From Labia minor (Eukaryota > Arthropoda > Insecta > Dermaptera > Spongiphoridae): 64,000 bases of DNA. A model generated the notes under the pieces. It saw only the letters and a program-made list of their open reading frames with translations, had not been told where the DNA came from and ran no database searches. Of the stretch, positions 10,382-22,469 are shown piece by piece. The stretch covers positions 44,966,734 through 45,030,733 of the forward strand of contig OY720350.1 of NCBI GenBank assembly GCA_963082975.1, read 5' to 3'. The translations under genes were made by a program, and so were the position numbers. Numbering within the stretch: the first letter of the stretch is position 1; each line of letters starts with the position of its first letter.

Positions 10382-10701
10382 TTTGATTTTTTTTCCTCTA
10401 AAGTGACCGTAAAATTTAAAGATAAATGATTGATAGTTTTTCATATGATTAAAAATTGTATAAAACTGCTATATATAGAATTTCAGCTTGATTGAATCGC
10501 TGGAAGTACCGGAATTATTTTTTTAACACGTTGACTGGTAATCACGCGCCAGCACGTAACGTGGTGCCATCAACAAAGGCGCTGGTTTAATATATATATA
10601 TATTAATTTTAATTTATAATTTAATTAATTAAATTTAAATATAATATATGTTATTTAATCCAATTCAAATTTGCGAGATAGTCGAATGGAGACACTCCAG
10701 A
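10382..10701 (-). repeat. Family B element, truncated copy 5
   Basis: This inverted copy keeps the 5' half of family B, from the TTTTTTTCCTCTAAAGTGACC block to GACACTCCAGA. The core with microsatellite and the 3' hairpin are missing; the break lies at about 10382. Confidence 0.85.
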
Positions 10702-11099
10702 TTTTTACTAATTTATGTGATATAACCAAATTAGCATGTAAGCCTGAAATGGATAAATACTTTTCTTGTTATGGAAAGATGGTAGGTTAGGTACATAGAG
10801 GATTTTGTAAATACATTTAAATTTTAGATAAATTTAAATTTTTTCTTAATTGTAAAATCTAGTTCAAAAGGAAAAAGAATAATTTAAATTTTATATGCTA
10901 TTTAAATGTATGATTAATTTTTTTTTTAACTCGAGCTTTTAAAAAGTTCAATTATTTTCTCCACCAACGTAATAATTAAAGAATTAAAGTCATCCTAATT
11001 ACAATTTTAAAATTATGATAATTTATATAATTAAATTGTATATTCGAGGTAATGAGATGATTAAGATGATTTACATTAAATTTAGGCCTATTATATCTC
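10702..11099. other. AT-rich DNA without a recognisable gene
   Basis: Low-complexity A/T-rich sequence. Nothing coding or repeated was recognised. Confidence 0.45.
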
Positions 11100-11245
11100 T
11101 GTTTGGGAGTGAGGATGGCTTTAGTTATGTGAAATGTTGCTAAAGCGTTGGCCTCTTATCCATTTGAATGTCAATCATCGTTGAGATGGGTCCACTGCTA
11201 ACGAGCCTCAACTTCAACCTCGCCTCTATGAACAGGCATCTCCAA
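11100..11245 (+). repeat. Possible SINE-like or unidentified dispersed repeat
   Basis: This short GC-richer segment has ATGGCTTTAGTTATGTGAA followed about 45 bp later by a degenerate box-B-like stretch, and then a tail of CTCAACTTCAACCTCGCC. The spacing suggests a decayed tRNA-derived SINE, but the box matches are poor and no second copy is in the window. Confidence 0.2.
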
Positions 11246-12336
11246 AAAAGAAATCCTAATATACATAATATTAAGTAACTATTTATTTATTTATTAATGA
11301 ATATGATTGATTTATTATTGATAAAGAAGAAGAAATTTCATTATTATATTGACTTCATTAAAGAGTAAGAATTTCAATAAGAATTTGGATAAGAAAAGAA
11401 TATAAAAAAAAGAGTGTTATTATTCATAATATTATTAAGGTTATTGTGGTTAAATGAAATCAGACGAAACAATCCTGAATAGTTTTGATCTTAAAACGTC
11501 CAGTTTGTTTTTAATGTCAACATATTGAATCTTTTATTGATGATATATCTCAAGGTTGGGTCGGATTGAGGAAGAAGACCGAGGAGATAAGGGAGATACA
11601 AAACGTTTGACAGTGAAATGAAGTGACTTCGATTGCGCGGCTCTACTGATTGAGATCGGTATTCGAAACTGAGAAACACACGTGGCACTCAAAATGAAAC
11701 ACCAAAAATACAAAATGAATTAATCGAGATTCTTCATATCTCTCAGTTCTTTATCCAAAAAAATAATTTATAACAAAAATTATAAAATATATATATAATT
11801 TTCTCTCTTTTAAATATATTTCCTTATATGAGTATTTAATATAACATTTAAGAAAACGATTGAATTTCAACAATAAAAATTTAAATTTGAATTTGTGTTG
11901 CTAACTTAATTACATAATTTAAAATAACAAAATTTAACTATTATTATACAAAATAAACATAATATATAAGCATTAAATTTTTTATTATTTTAAATTAATT
12001 TTTACAATATATTATATAAATAGTATATTATTTTAAAAATAATATGACACAAACTATATATGAAAAACATGTAGGTAAATGTTATTAGACAGAAGATATT
12101 AAATTAACGACATTAATTATTTTTATTATTTTGAAATATTTTTTCTTATTATTACATCTGCTAGCATAAATTTTCACTTGTCCCTAGTACAATGACAAAT
12201 TACCTAAGCAATTGGTTATTTATTCTGAAAATATATTTCATAAATCTAATGAATAAATTCATAATAATTTCTTGTTGAATCTTAGCAAACGATTCATTCG
12301 TAAAGAGAAACCAAGTGGGGGAAAGACGACCTCAAT

Positions 12337-12370
<34 letters not shown>

Positions 12371-13421
12371 TGAATGAATGAAGTACATAGAATAGACAAG
12401 GCGCCATGATGCGATCCCTGGGGGCGAAAGGGCGGAGACCGAAGAGGCAACAATAGACAGCCGATTGGGTATTATTGTCCCACAACGAGATGTATTCAGT
12501 GATTACTGAAGAGTTGGCTGTTACAAAATATAGTACATTAAAAACATATTTATGAAACGCCTTTTATTGAAAATTCAGCTACAAATGTATGATTAGAGTA
12601 GATTAGGATGATTTTTCTAATCCTTAGGCGATATTTGAAGAGGGCAGAGATAAAATAATAGAAAAAAAAGAAAAAAAAATAGTTTCCTTACTTTATTTCA
12701 GTACTCTAAAGGGTTATAGAATAAATACAGTTACTAGGTTAAAAGAAAATCCAGAATCACTGTAAATATTACAATAATACATTTTGTAGCACCCGAAATA
12801 TAAACAATACACTCCCTAGATTATTCTCAAATTAAGCCCAAAAGAAAACCTCAATTTTTTTTTAAGTGGGAGTGAAATTTCGTCGAAGACATTCCAGGTG
12901 AAGTTGTTGGGTCGTAGAATACTGCCGGTCTCCTACCGACTAAAACTCTCTAAGCCTCCATTTGGGGTATTGTATCCTCCCTCGGCACTGCGAGGGGAAG
13001 TAACCTTTTCCTATTTTTAGTTTTCATCTTCTTTTTTTTAAGATTTCCATTTCCAGATTGGTTATTATTTTCCATGACGCTTTTGAGCATATTTTCCATC
13101 ATATTTTCAGAGAAAATTTTTTATTGAGGAAATCTCAATAGAAAAGAAGTTTGCTTGAAAAGTTGTTATTAGACTTAATAAAGAAAAATAATTTATTATA
13201 TGGTTATTTGTATTGTTTTTTGTTAAAATTTGAAAGATGAAGTATTAAACATTGTTTTTTACAAGTATTTAGTAATTTTTTTTTTGTGTTTTTATTCAAA
13301 TGTAGATCATTAAAATTTTAAAGATATAAATTAAATATCAAAAAATATCAATGGTAACATGTTGATTTCTGAATTGAGGATGAAGGTTCAAAACTAACAA
13401 AGTTCTCATAAATTTAAAATC
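11246..13421. other. AT-rich DNA with two GC-richer islands
   Basis: One island spans about 12290-12510 and is split by an (AAT)n tract at 12338-12369. A second spans about 12885-13015 and includes a GGTCTCCTACCGAC segment. The reverse frames at 12259-12453 and 12294-12485 overlap in different frames through the AAT tract and show no domain. A further reverse frame at 11491-11688 is also unrecognised. The rest is A/T-rich without features. Confidence 0.35.
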
Positions 13422-13865
13422 TACGAGGATGGTCTGAAAAGTTTCCGACCTGACCAAGAAAAACGATGTTTTTCAATTTTTTTTTTGTTTTATTTTTCAA
13501 AATTCAAGATAATTGAGACCTGTACGATGTCAGCTGAACGTGTGCGAAATATTTTGCAAAACGTTTGAATATGGCAAGCTGGGTGCCGCATTTCCTAACG
13601 TTTGACCAAAAATTGCTTCGAAAAACCATTTCTAACGACAATTTGGCGTTGTAGGCGTAATCCATACGAATTTTTGCGTCGATTCATAACTGTTGATGAG
13701 AATTAAATTAAATTAAATAATTAATTAATTAATTAATTAAATTAATTAGAAGACCGTTATGAGAAATGTATCAGTGTTGATGGAGATTATGTTGAAAAAT
13801 ATAGAAAAAAAATTGAAAAACAGTTTTTCTTGGTCAGGTCGGAAACTTTTCAGACTACCCTCGTA
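13422..13865 (+). mobile_element. Internally deleted mariner element, copy 1
   Basis: The element is flanked by TA dinucleotides at both ends (13422-13423 and 13864-13865), the mariner target duplication. The terminal inverted repeats begin CGAGGATGGTCTGAAAAG and extend at least 40 bp. The interior encodes a piece of mariner transposase in broken frames: MSAERVRNIL, then WVPHFLTFDQKLLRKT, then RRNPYEFLRRFITVDE, just before the first catalytic aspartate region. The rest of the transposase is replaced by an A/T-rich AATTAATTAA stretch. It is a non-autonomous MITE-like derivative with the same internal structure as three other copies here. Confidence 0.9.
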
Positions 13866-14840
13866 TTTAATGTGATGGAACCAAAATAATTAAATGTTTA
13901 AACTGGTTAATAATATGACAAAATAAATAAATTAATTACAAAATATATTACTTATAAAATAATAATAAATAATTTAATACTAAATATATCTCGTTATTGA
14001 TTTTGATTAATAATTTATTTATTACAATAAATATAAATAAAAAAAGTAATAATTTAAATTAATAATTATTTAATTTGTTATCCTGGTCTAATTGCTTATT
14101 AGGGGTTTTAATTTAATAAAAAATAAATTAGTGATTATAATATTAATAAATATTTTCCTAAATTTATTTGTAATTTTTTGCAATGTATAATAATATAGGA
14201 TTTGGATTTCTATATATGTTATTTTAATCATTTAAGATACTGTTATTTAACCCACTCACTCACGCTTACATTGGATAATAAGTCTCGGTTCTCAGTCAGT
14301 TATAATATTTTTAAGAGAGTAGTAGTAGGACAAAGATGATAAAAATAAAATGATTGAATGAACTGTCTCTCTATTTCTCTTGAAATTAAAAAAAAACTCC
14401 CCATTTTCCGAATGTTTTCAGAAAATCTTTTGTTACCATTAAGTATTTTATAACGATTCACTAAATATAATTTATCGATGATATTGGAGAATAAATTTTT
14501 AATAATATGGCGTTAAACATTTATTAAGAAATCAGATTTCAATAGAAATCATTGATTTGTTTATGGATTTTTTAAAAATAAATGTCAAAAGTAAATTTTA
14601 AAGATCGTCTTGTGTCGGATTAAAGATAATAAATACAAAATGGTTATGCTTCAGTTCATTTAAACGATATTTAATAGAAAACTTTCAGATGATGCATTTC
14701 AGATTGCAATTTACAAAATTTTGAAATCACCTTTAATATAGGATATACTCGAAATTTTGGTTGATGGGCGTGGGCCAAAAATGTCAATCGCCCTTATTAC
14801 ATCAATATATTATGTTGGGGAATAAGTTCGTTCGTGTTTT
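13866..14840. other. AT-rich DNA without a recognisable gene
   Basis: The sequence is extremely A/T-rich for most of its length. No coding region or repeat was recognised. The forward frame starting at 14761 reads into family A and is not a gene. Confidence 0.45.
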
Positions 14841-15472
14841 TTTACCGACCGACGATAGTAAGGGAGGTATTGTTATCACACCAAATTTCACATGTGGAGA
14901 TTTTTACATATCTCCACGAATCATGCATTTTCTTAACAGAAAAAAGTATTTTCAGCATGATGTCTGTCCGTCCGTCCGTCTGTCCGTCCGTATAGATGTG
15001 TACAGCCTGAACGGCTCAACCGATTTTGATGAAATTTGGTATATTTACTTAATGCATCAGTGGGATGAATTGATCAACTTTTGGTACAAATCCAGAAACC
15101 GGAAGTGGTAGTATTAGCGATCGACGATAGGAAGGGAAGGGATATTTTCGCACCAAATTTCACATAAGGAGACTTTTTACATATCACCACGAATCATGCA
15201 CTTTGTATTGGTTTTATTCTCGAGAAAAATCATTTTTATTAGTTTTTTTCTTAATTTAAAATTATATGACGTCATCCAGCCATTCATGACGTCACAGCCT
15301 GGTCTTGCATATATATTATAAATAAAATAAAATTAAAAATATTTATGTTATATCCATATCTGTTTTTTATTACATTAATAGATATATTAAAATTATTTGA
15401 AATTGTTTCTGTAGCTGGAAATTAATTTAATTCAAACCGTCGGTCGGTTCGGACCTGGCCACAGGCAACTTA
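14841..15472 (-). repeat. Family A dispersed element, copy 3
   Basis: A near-full inverted copy that starts on the top strand with TTTACCGACCGACGATAGT and ends with the CTGGCCACAGG block. It keeps the microsatellite (about 14964-14991), the internal direct repeat and both TGACGTCA palindromes (about 15269-15296). The 116-codon forward frame across it (14761-15111) contains peptides such as YSLNGSTDFDEIW that recur in other copies because the DNA recurs. Confidence 0.9.
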
Positions 15473-15577
15473 TTTTCAAAGAGCATTATTTGATTAGCGC
15501 TTTTCCCACTCTACAAAACTGTGTTATTTAATTTTTAATATAATTTTATTTTTTTCTATTTTTCAACCTTAGAAATA

Positions 15578-15760
15578 GAATATTTAGGAGGTAAAAATCA
15601 GCATTTTCGAAACCTACATTTGATTGCTCGTCATTGCAATCAAAAAGCAGTTGAAGCCGCTCGTGACATATGCAACTTGTTTGAAGAAGGTGTCTTAAGA
15701 GAACGCGCAGCTCAAAAATTTCCTCTTCTAATTTTATTCTTAATTTCAAAATTTCACTAA
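15578..15760 (+). pseudogene. Mariner transposase N-terminal helix-turn-helix relic
   Basis: The forward frame encodes EYLGGKNQHFRNLHLIARHC, then NQKAVEAARDICNLFEEGVL and RERAAQKFP before drifting to a stop. The pattern 'H-F-R ... KAVEAARDICN...GEGVL.ERTAQKWF' is that of the N-terminal HTH_48 DNA-binding domain of mariner transposases and relatives. Nothing of the second helix-turn-helix or DDE domain follows. The segment is preceded by a long pyrimidine tract ending in CAACCTTAG at 15572, which looks like a splice acceptor. It is most likely a decayed transposon fragment; a captured exon is a less likely alternative. The family assignment is from memory of the motif. Confidence 0.55.
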
Positions 15761-16396
15761 GATAATAGTATTTATGCAAATGAATATTATTCTAAAAACT
15801 ATTCTCTCTAATGATTAATATAGTTTCAGCATATAATATCTAATAGAAACGCGGAATATATTTACATTTAATTTAAAAGTTTGTTTATGTTCGAAGATTT
15901 ATTTATGACGATTCCTTGTTATCTATGAGAGTTAAATGTTGAATTTTAATCACATTGCTACTTTTATGCATGCAAAATACCCTTCTTTGCATAAATGAGA
16001 AATGGAATTATTATTTATCTTTTTTTCTCAATGTATACGCCTTCCCTTAAACAACAACGATATGTATTTCGTTTTCTTATTTTTAATTTATTTATTTAAC
16101 CAAGTTCTCAATTTTGAAATGCAATTTATATACATAAAACAAATAAATCAATTAAATTCGTTCTCATTAATAAATTTTTATAATAATTTAAATAAATCAA
16201 AAATCGTAATTAGTTATAACAATAAAAGTATCCAGAATTTCTCTATTATGAAATAATAATTTTTTTATATTTATTTATTTATTTTTTTTGTTTTTTCTCA
16301 ATTTAGAAAAATATAGGTATATTTTTAATTTTAGAGAAAGTGAGTTTAAGTTTTAAAAAATATAAAATATATTACATTTTTACTAAAAAAAAATTA
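15761..16396. other. AT-rich DNA without a recognisable gene
   Basis: A/T-rich sequence. The forward frame 16002-16256 is rich in Phe, Leu, Ile and Asn, as expected from random AT-rich DNA, and has no domain. Confidence 0.45.
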
Positions 16397-16976
16397 GCTG
16401 GAGTGTCTCCACTCGACTATCTCGCAATTTGAATTGGATTAAATAACATAATTTATTATATTTAAATTAAATTTAATTAATTATAAATTATAAATAATAA
16501 ATATTAAACCAGCACATGTTTGGCTTTTTGTTGATGGCACCACGTCACGTGTTGAAGCGTGAGATTTGCAGTGTTAAAAAATTAATTCTGGTACTTTCAG
16601 CGATTCAATCAAGCTGAATTTCTATATATAGGAGTTTTATACAATTATTAATCAGGTGAAAAAATATCAAACATATATCTTTATTTTTACGGTCACTTTA
16701 GAGGAAAAAAAATCAAAACGTTGTAGGTAATGACCCTCTTCCGGTTGAGCTACATTTCTCAAAAGTTGATAGAAAACTATGAATTTTGAATAATGCCCAT
16801 GTACCAAATTTCATGATTCTAGCTCAAACCGTTTTTGCGTAATCTTGGTTACATACACACACACACTCACAGACATTTTTCTCAACCTTAGTGAAAATGA
16901 TTCAGGAACCTTCAAAACGTATAAAAACATCAAAATCTCAACATCGACAATTTTCGTGATCTGGCGAGATAAGAAG
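16397..16976 (+). repeat. Family B dispersed element, copy 6
   Basis: A near-full copy from CTGGAGTGTCTCCACTCG to GGCGAGAT. The left arm of the terminal hairpin (ACTATCTC) has been lost, so the end reads TCGTGATCTGGCGAGAT. The reverse frame 16811-17089 starts inside this repeat and is a shadow. Confidence 0.88.
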
Positions 16977-18968
16977 TAATAGTTTATTAAAATAATATAA
17001 AGTAAAATTTTTTCATTTGAAGAAATACAAATATTATTAATTTTAAGAGACTTCAGTAAACAAAACAATTTCTGCCAAGAAGAAATCATTTATCAATTCT
17101 ATCATATATATAAATACATAAATTTCATTCTTAGATCAGAGAATCTTTTAAAGAAGAATCGAGCCTTCTTCACCGTGACACAGTAACCAATACAGAAAAC
17201 ACCTGTATTTAAATCGATTCCATTGTATCAAACTTTACACTCAAATGTGAAGAACATAGATAGTAAAAAATATTTTAGTATAAATAGTAAAAATAATGAC
17301 CAAGAAAAAATAAATACTGAAACTATTAAAAATCAAAATTACTATTTTTATTATATTTTATCTGAAAATATATGTATTACGTAAACTTTTATCTTTTGAA
17401 TAATAAGATAATTATTATATATTTATTATTATTAGGAATTTTAATAATTACTTAAAGAAAAACAAAATTATTATAAATTTATTTATTTCATACATCATGT
17501 TTAAAAAAAAAAAAAAATTATCATAATTTTAGAATTTTTCATTTTTTGGTTGTCTTTTTAAATAATAAATAAAATAAAAAAAAAATAATGATAAATTTTT
17601 CATCATTCGTTATGTCGTTTATTTTTATTATTCTTTTGAATAATAGCATATTTTTTAACAAAAAATATAGTGATTATGTGTGTTAGTATTTTTTTTTTTT
17701 TTTTCATCAAAATAATCATTATATTTATAAGGAAGTGGAAAAAGAATATATTTAATAAATTAATTTAAAATCCACTATATAATAAATAATAATACGTAAT
17801 TTAAAATAATTATTTATATGTTAGAATTCAATAATATTCATTTCACCCCCCCCCCCTCCCACTTTCCAAGGGCAATCTCATTAAGTGTATATTAGTACGG
17901 TTGCAATTGGAATTTGGAGTTATTTATTTATACATTTTTATTTAAATTTCAATTTTTCATATTCCCATCCAATTTCAATATCGTTATAAAAATAGCATTG
18001 GTATCGTTTCGTGATATGTTTTTAATTTCCGTTGCTATACATATTTGAGAGCTCGATGACCCCCGGGGTCAAATTCAAGTTCACCTACTCCCCACGTTCC
18101 AATGATGATCTCATGATGATTATAATGATGATGATGAGGATCGGTCTGATTGGAATGTGCTTGGATTTATTTCTTTTCGATTCGGCTCTCATTTTCCGGC
18201 CATCATAATTCCCATAAAGTCAATTCCATATTTATTACAATGGCCAATTGTTAGAATAGCAGACATGGCTGTCATTTATGATCCTCATTAACTATGTGCA
18301 GTAATTAATAATAATCCATTTCGTATAATAATTGGCATGTCTATTATTTATAAAAATTATTCTTGTAGTATTAGTATTATATATCTATTTTTCTAATATA
18401 CCACCTACCTATATGTGTTTTTTTTTAATCTATAAAAAGTTAAATATGAACCAAATAATTCCAAAATTTTTAAATAAATAATAAGTTATTTGTTTTGATT
18501 ATTAATTTAATATATTAATTATATTGGGAAGAGTATTAATATTATTTCAATAATATTATTAATGTCTATATAATAACTATAATAATAAAACAAAAAGAAA
18601 CAGTTAATTTGAATAGTAAGTAAGCTACTCATAGAACTTCCTCATCAGCGTTCCGGTGATATAATCAAAGATGACTAAACTTTTTCTATAATAGATTTAA
18701 TGTTGATATGGTGTTAATATAAAAAAAATTATAAAATATGATGTAGAAAGAATGTTTACTGATTTTTAAGAATCATTTCTAAGAATAAGAAAAAAAATAA
18801 ATTTAGGGGGGGTTTGATTATTTATCTAATAATCGTATTAACGGGAAGTTGAATTTGTAAAGAGTGTCTGAAAGAAAAGAGGAAGTTTTAAGTAAAATAC
18901 ATATATGTCCTTTATGAAAGGTAGGTGAAGAAATTATAAATTTATTAAAGCCAAAAAAAACACTGAAT
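16977..18968. other. AT-rich DNA with one GC-richer island
   Basis: Most of this is very A/T-rich, with a poly-T run near 17690 and a poly-C run at about 17845-17856. From about 18000 to 18270 the sequence is richer in G+C. It contains the palindrome TGACCCC-C-GGGGTCA at 18057-18071 followed by AGTTCA at 18078, then ATG/ATGATG-rich DNA. This island is a candidate regulatory element. No coding region was recognised. Confidence 0.4.
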
Positions 18969-19144
18969 TTTTTTTATTTTTTTAGGCTTTTTTCGGAATA
19001 TATCTCCATTTAGCCAGCTTTCTCAGATTTGTTTATTATTATTTTTTTTATTTTTATTTATTTATCGATGCACTCGGCTAAGTTTGAACCCTCGAACTCG
19101 AGTCGGCGAACCGGTCACTATAACCTCGCGGCTAAGCTCCCGGT
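18969..19144 (-). mobile_element. tRNA-derived SINE, copy 1
   Basis: The minus strand begins ACCGGGAGCTTAGCCGCGAGG, with an A-box-like TTAGCCGCGAGG. About 35 bp later comes a B-box-like GAGTTCGAGGGTT, the internal RNA polymerase III promoter layout of a tRNA-derived SINE. A body with AATCTGAGAAAGCTGGCTAA follows and then an A-rich tail (poly-T on the top strand near 18970). The flanks carry a target duplication: CC-A(n)-CACTGAAT at 18951-18968 and 19145-19158. A second copy with its own, different duplication lies at 28820-28990. Which tRNA gave rise to the head is not clear. Confidence 0.8.
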
Positions 19145-20426
19145 CCAAAACACTGAATACCAGAAAATACAATAATTAAAAATCGTAATTTTTAAACTAT
19201 TTGAATTAATTAATCTAAATAAAATTCCTTTACATTCCCGAGTGTGCTAGTGATGTGATAAGTATGTTATTTTTGATTTATTGTTGATAAGAATTGATTG
19301 AGGGAGAGTTTTTTTCATTCTAGTGGTTCAAATGAGAGGAGACTACTACAATGAATACTAATTACATATTTCAAATCACTGTCTACTGGCTGTGCCCCGG
19401 CGAAATCGGCTCTATCCTTCCTTAAAGGGTCTCTTAAAAATAGAATTAATCATTAATATAAATGATGTATAATTTTAACCGAAACAGTAAAAAATAAAGT
19501 AAACTATAATAATAATTAAAAAAAATAATTAAACGAATTAATTAAATTAAACTTGTCCAATATAAATCATGTGTTATGGTTTAAATTATTTTTTAATAGA
19601 GTTAAACTAAAATGCATATGATTTTTTAAAATACTTTTCTATTCCAAAAACCATAATCCAAAATTTGATTGTATTTTCAATAAAATTCTCATTCTAATGC
19701 TTTTTTTTTTATTCAAATCATGTTACGATTTCAGATTTAATTAAAAATAATTGAGCGATGTTGAAAAAAAACCATCTGAGATTTAATTCGTCGGGTGCAA
19801 AGAGACCCTGTGCCGGTTGGCAGTGGTAGGGTATCGGTGTGTGGGGCTCGCGTGCTCGGCCCCCGGCCATATTTCGAGTAAGCCAGGGAGCGTGAGAACA
19901 TTCCACAAAAGCAGAACATTTCTATACTATAATATCAACCAGGCAAATAGGAAACGTCAAAATACACAAATCTCACCTGGTCAATCCATTGGACAATTAA
20001 TCAGCCCATTGAGAAAGGGTTGGAGAGAAGGAGGAGGGGTGGAGTTTGGTCAAGTGTTATTAGTTACGCTCCCCGGGATGTTGCCTTTTACCCTCCGGCT
20101 GACCAACTGGAAAACTCTCTTAAGCTTTCATTATCAACAAAAAATTGGTATAATTTCAATGAAATTGATCTTAATTACTATTTGTTATTGTTCTGTTTCG
20201 GGTTCCCAAAATTCAAAATATCATATTAATATTCAAAAAATTGTTAATTTTATGATAAGAGGATGAAAATTATAAAAAAAAATACCAGTTTTAAAAAGTT
20301 AAAAAAAAGTAATAATAATCAGAAATTAAGGGACCAATAAAAAAATACAAAAATAAAAAATAATAGTAATAAAATCGGATCTATTTTGGAGACAAGATAA
20401 AGTATCAATCATAAAAATTGATATTT
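19145..20426. other. AT-rich DNA with a GC-richer island at 19780-20120
   Basis: The island has a GC-rich left part (about 19795-19890) and a right part ending near CTCCCCGGGATG (about 20070). A 149-codon forward frame (19817-20266) crosses it, and overlapping frames exist on the other strand. None shows a recognisable domain and the composition is not codon-like, so I treat it as candidate conserved non-coding DNA. The remainder is A/T-rich. Confidence 0.35.
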
Positions 20427-21032
20427 TTTTACCTACCGACGATAGTAACACCAAATTTCACATGTTGAGATTTTTACATATCTCCACGAATCATGTATTT
20501 TCTTAACAGAAAAAGTATTTTTAGCATGATGTCTGTCCGTCCGTCCGTCCGTCCTTATAAATATGTACAGCCTGAATGGCTTAACGGATTTTGATGCAAT
20601 TTGATATATTTACTTAATGCATCAGTAGGATGAATTGATCAACTTTTGGTGCAAAGCCGGAAACCGGAAGTGGTAGTATTAGCGATCGACAATAGGAAGG
20701 GAAGGGTTATTTTCACACCAAATTTAACACGAGGAGATTTTTTACATATCGAATCATGCACTTTCTATTGGTTTTATTATCGAGAAAAATCATCTTTATT
20801 AGTTTTTTCTAAATTAAAATTATGTGACGTCATCCAGCCATTCATGACGTCACAGCCTGGTCTTACATATATATTATAAATAAAATAAAATTAAAAATAT
20901 TTATGTTATATCCATATCTGTTTTTTATTACATTAATAGATATATTAAAATTATTTGAAATTGTTTCTGTAGCTGGAAATTAATTTATTTCAAACCGTCG
21001 GTCGGTTCGGACCTGGCCACAGGTCAGCTTAT
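20427..21032 (-). repeat. Family A dispersed element, copy 4
   Basis: An inverted copy that starts CTACCGACGATAGT, with part of the terminal unit deleted, and ends CTGGCCACAGGTCAGCTTA. Both TGACGTCA palindromes are present (about 20824-20852). The forward frame 20646-20879 lies inside the repeat. Confidence 0.88.
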
Positions 21033-21915
21033 TTTAAAATTAATCTAAAATAATGTAATTCTAATTTTAAATTTTAAATTGTATCTAAATATTTTCAAGG
21101 ATGTAAAATTCGTTAATTTTTTATTTTTTTTTTTATTTTAAATAATACAATGTTTGTTTTTATAATTTATACCTGACAATTTTATATGATTTATATTTTT
21201 GTTATATATTATTAAACTATAAATAAAATAGCACAATAATATATTTTTTATCTTTTTTTTTTTTATTTTTAAAAAGTGTAATTAATAAAAGCGCCTTAAA
21301 GTTATGCAATGTTTTAACATGATGTTTAAAAACGTTTATAACGTACATTTATATATTAATATAGTTTGAAATAATTATATATATATTGAATCCAGGAAAA
21401 AAAGTATCGATAAATTTTAATTTCATAGACTTTTAGGGACTAATAGAATCGATAAAATCTGATAACGATCGGATGGCCCACTTCACGAGCTAGGATATGG
21501 AAGTGAACTTGTAATTTGTCCTTCACTCTATCACGAACCCGGCCGGTCAAGTTGCCCAAGCTCAATTTGGCACAAAAGAGAGCAAATTTCGATGCTGATA
21601 GAGGTCACCAATTAGCTGGGTCTGGAATCGAAACGAGATTAGATCGCTCGACTGAAATTAATCAACCCAAATTACCCAGGGGACAAAAAGGTAGGAACAT
21701 GTTAGTAAGCGGGGGGAATTTAACAGCTATAAAAACCATAACTGGATATATAAAGGCGAATTTAGAGGGCCAATAAATTCAAGTTAATGAGAATGCAAAA
21801 TTTTTATTAATCGAATAAGATTATAAAAACAACTCAAGAAATTCTTTGTGTGCGTGTGTGTGTGACAAATCTTAAAATATATTTTAAAACAAAATTTTAA
21901 ATAATTAAAAAAAAA
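21033..21915. other. AT-rich DNA with a GC-richer island at 21460-21775
   Basis: The island begins near GATCGGATGGCCC and includes an 86-codon forward frame (21516-21776) with no recognisable domain. A (GT)n-like tract lies at about 21847-21863. The left half is A/T-rich with nothing recognisable. Confidence 0.35.
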
Positions 21916-22469
21916 TCTGGAGTGTCTCCACTCGACTATCTCGCAAATTTGAATTGGATTAAATAACATATATTATATTTAAATTAAATTTAATTAATTA
22001 AATTATAAATTAAAATTAATAAATAATATATTTATTAAACCAGCGCATGTTTGGCTCTGTTGATGGCATGTGAGAATTGCAGTGTTAAAAAATTAATTCT
22101 GGTACTTTCAGCGATTCAATCAAGCTGGAATTCTATATATAGCAGTTTTATAGAATTTTTACTCATGTGAAAAATTATCAAACATATATCTTTATTTTTA
22201 CAGTCACTTTAGAGGAAAAAAAATCAAAACGTTGTAGGTAATGACCCTCTTCCGGTTAAGCTACAATTCTCAAAAGTTGATAGAAAACTATGAATTTTGA
22301 ATAATGCCCATGTACCAAATTTCATCATTCTAGCTCAAACCGTTTTTGCGTAATCTTGGTTACATACATACACACAGACATTTTACTCAACCTTAGTGAA
22401 AATGATTCAGGAACCTTCAAAACTTCGAAAATTTTCATGATCGCAATACTATCTCTGGCGAGATAGTAA
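21916..22469 (+). repeat. Family B dispersed element, copy 7
   Basis: A copy with intact ends (TCTGGAGTGTCTCC and ACTATCTCTGGCGAGATAGT) and a small deletion in the GC-richer part around 22060, where the usual CACGTCACGTGTTGGC segment is missing. Confidence 0.9.

Noticed and set aside
14761..15111. 116-codon forward open frame, with similar peptides on the opposite strand at 50517-50777 and 55468-55719
   Set aside because: The shared peptide (YSLNGSTDFDEIW and neighbours) is the antisense translation of family A DNA. The frame is broken in several copies and starts in unrelated flanking sequence, so the likeness is due to the repeat, not to a gene.
19817..20266. 149-codon forward open frame
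   Set aside because: The peptide has no known domain, overlaps other open frames on both strands, and its C-terminal third is AT-rich drift. I keep the DNA as a GC-richer island only.
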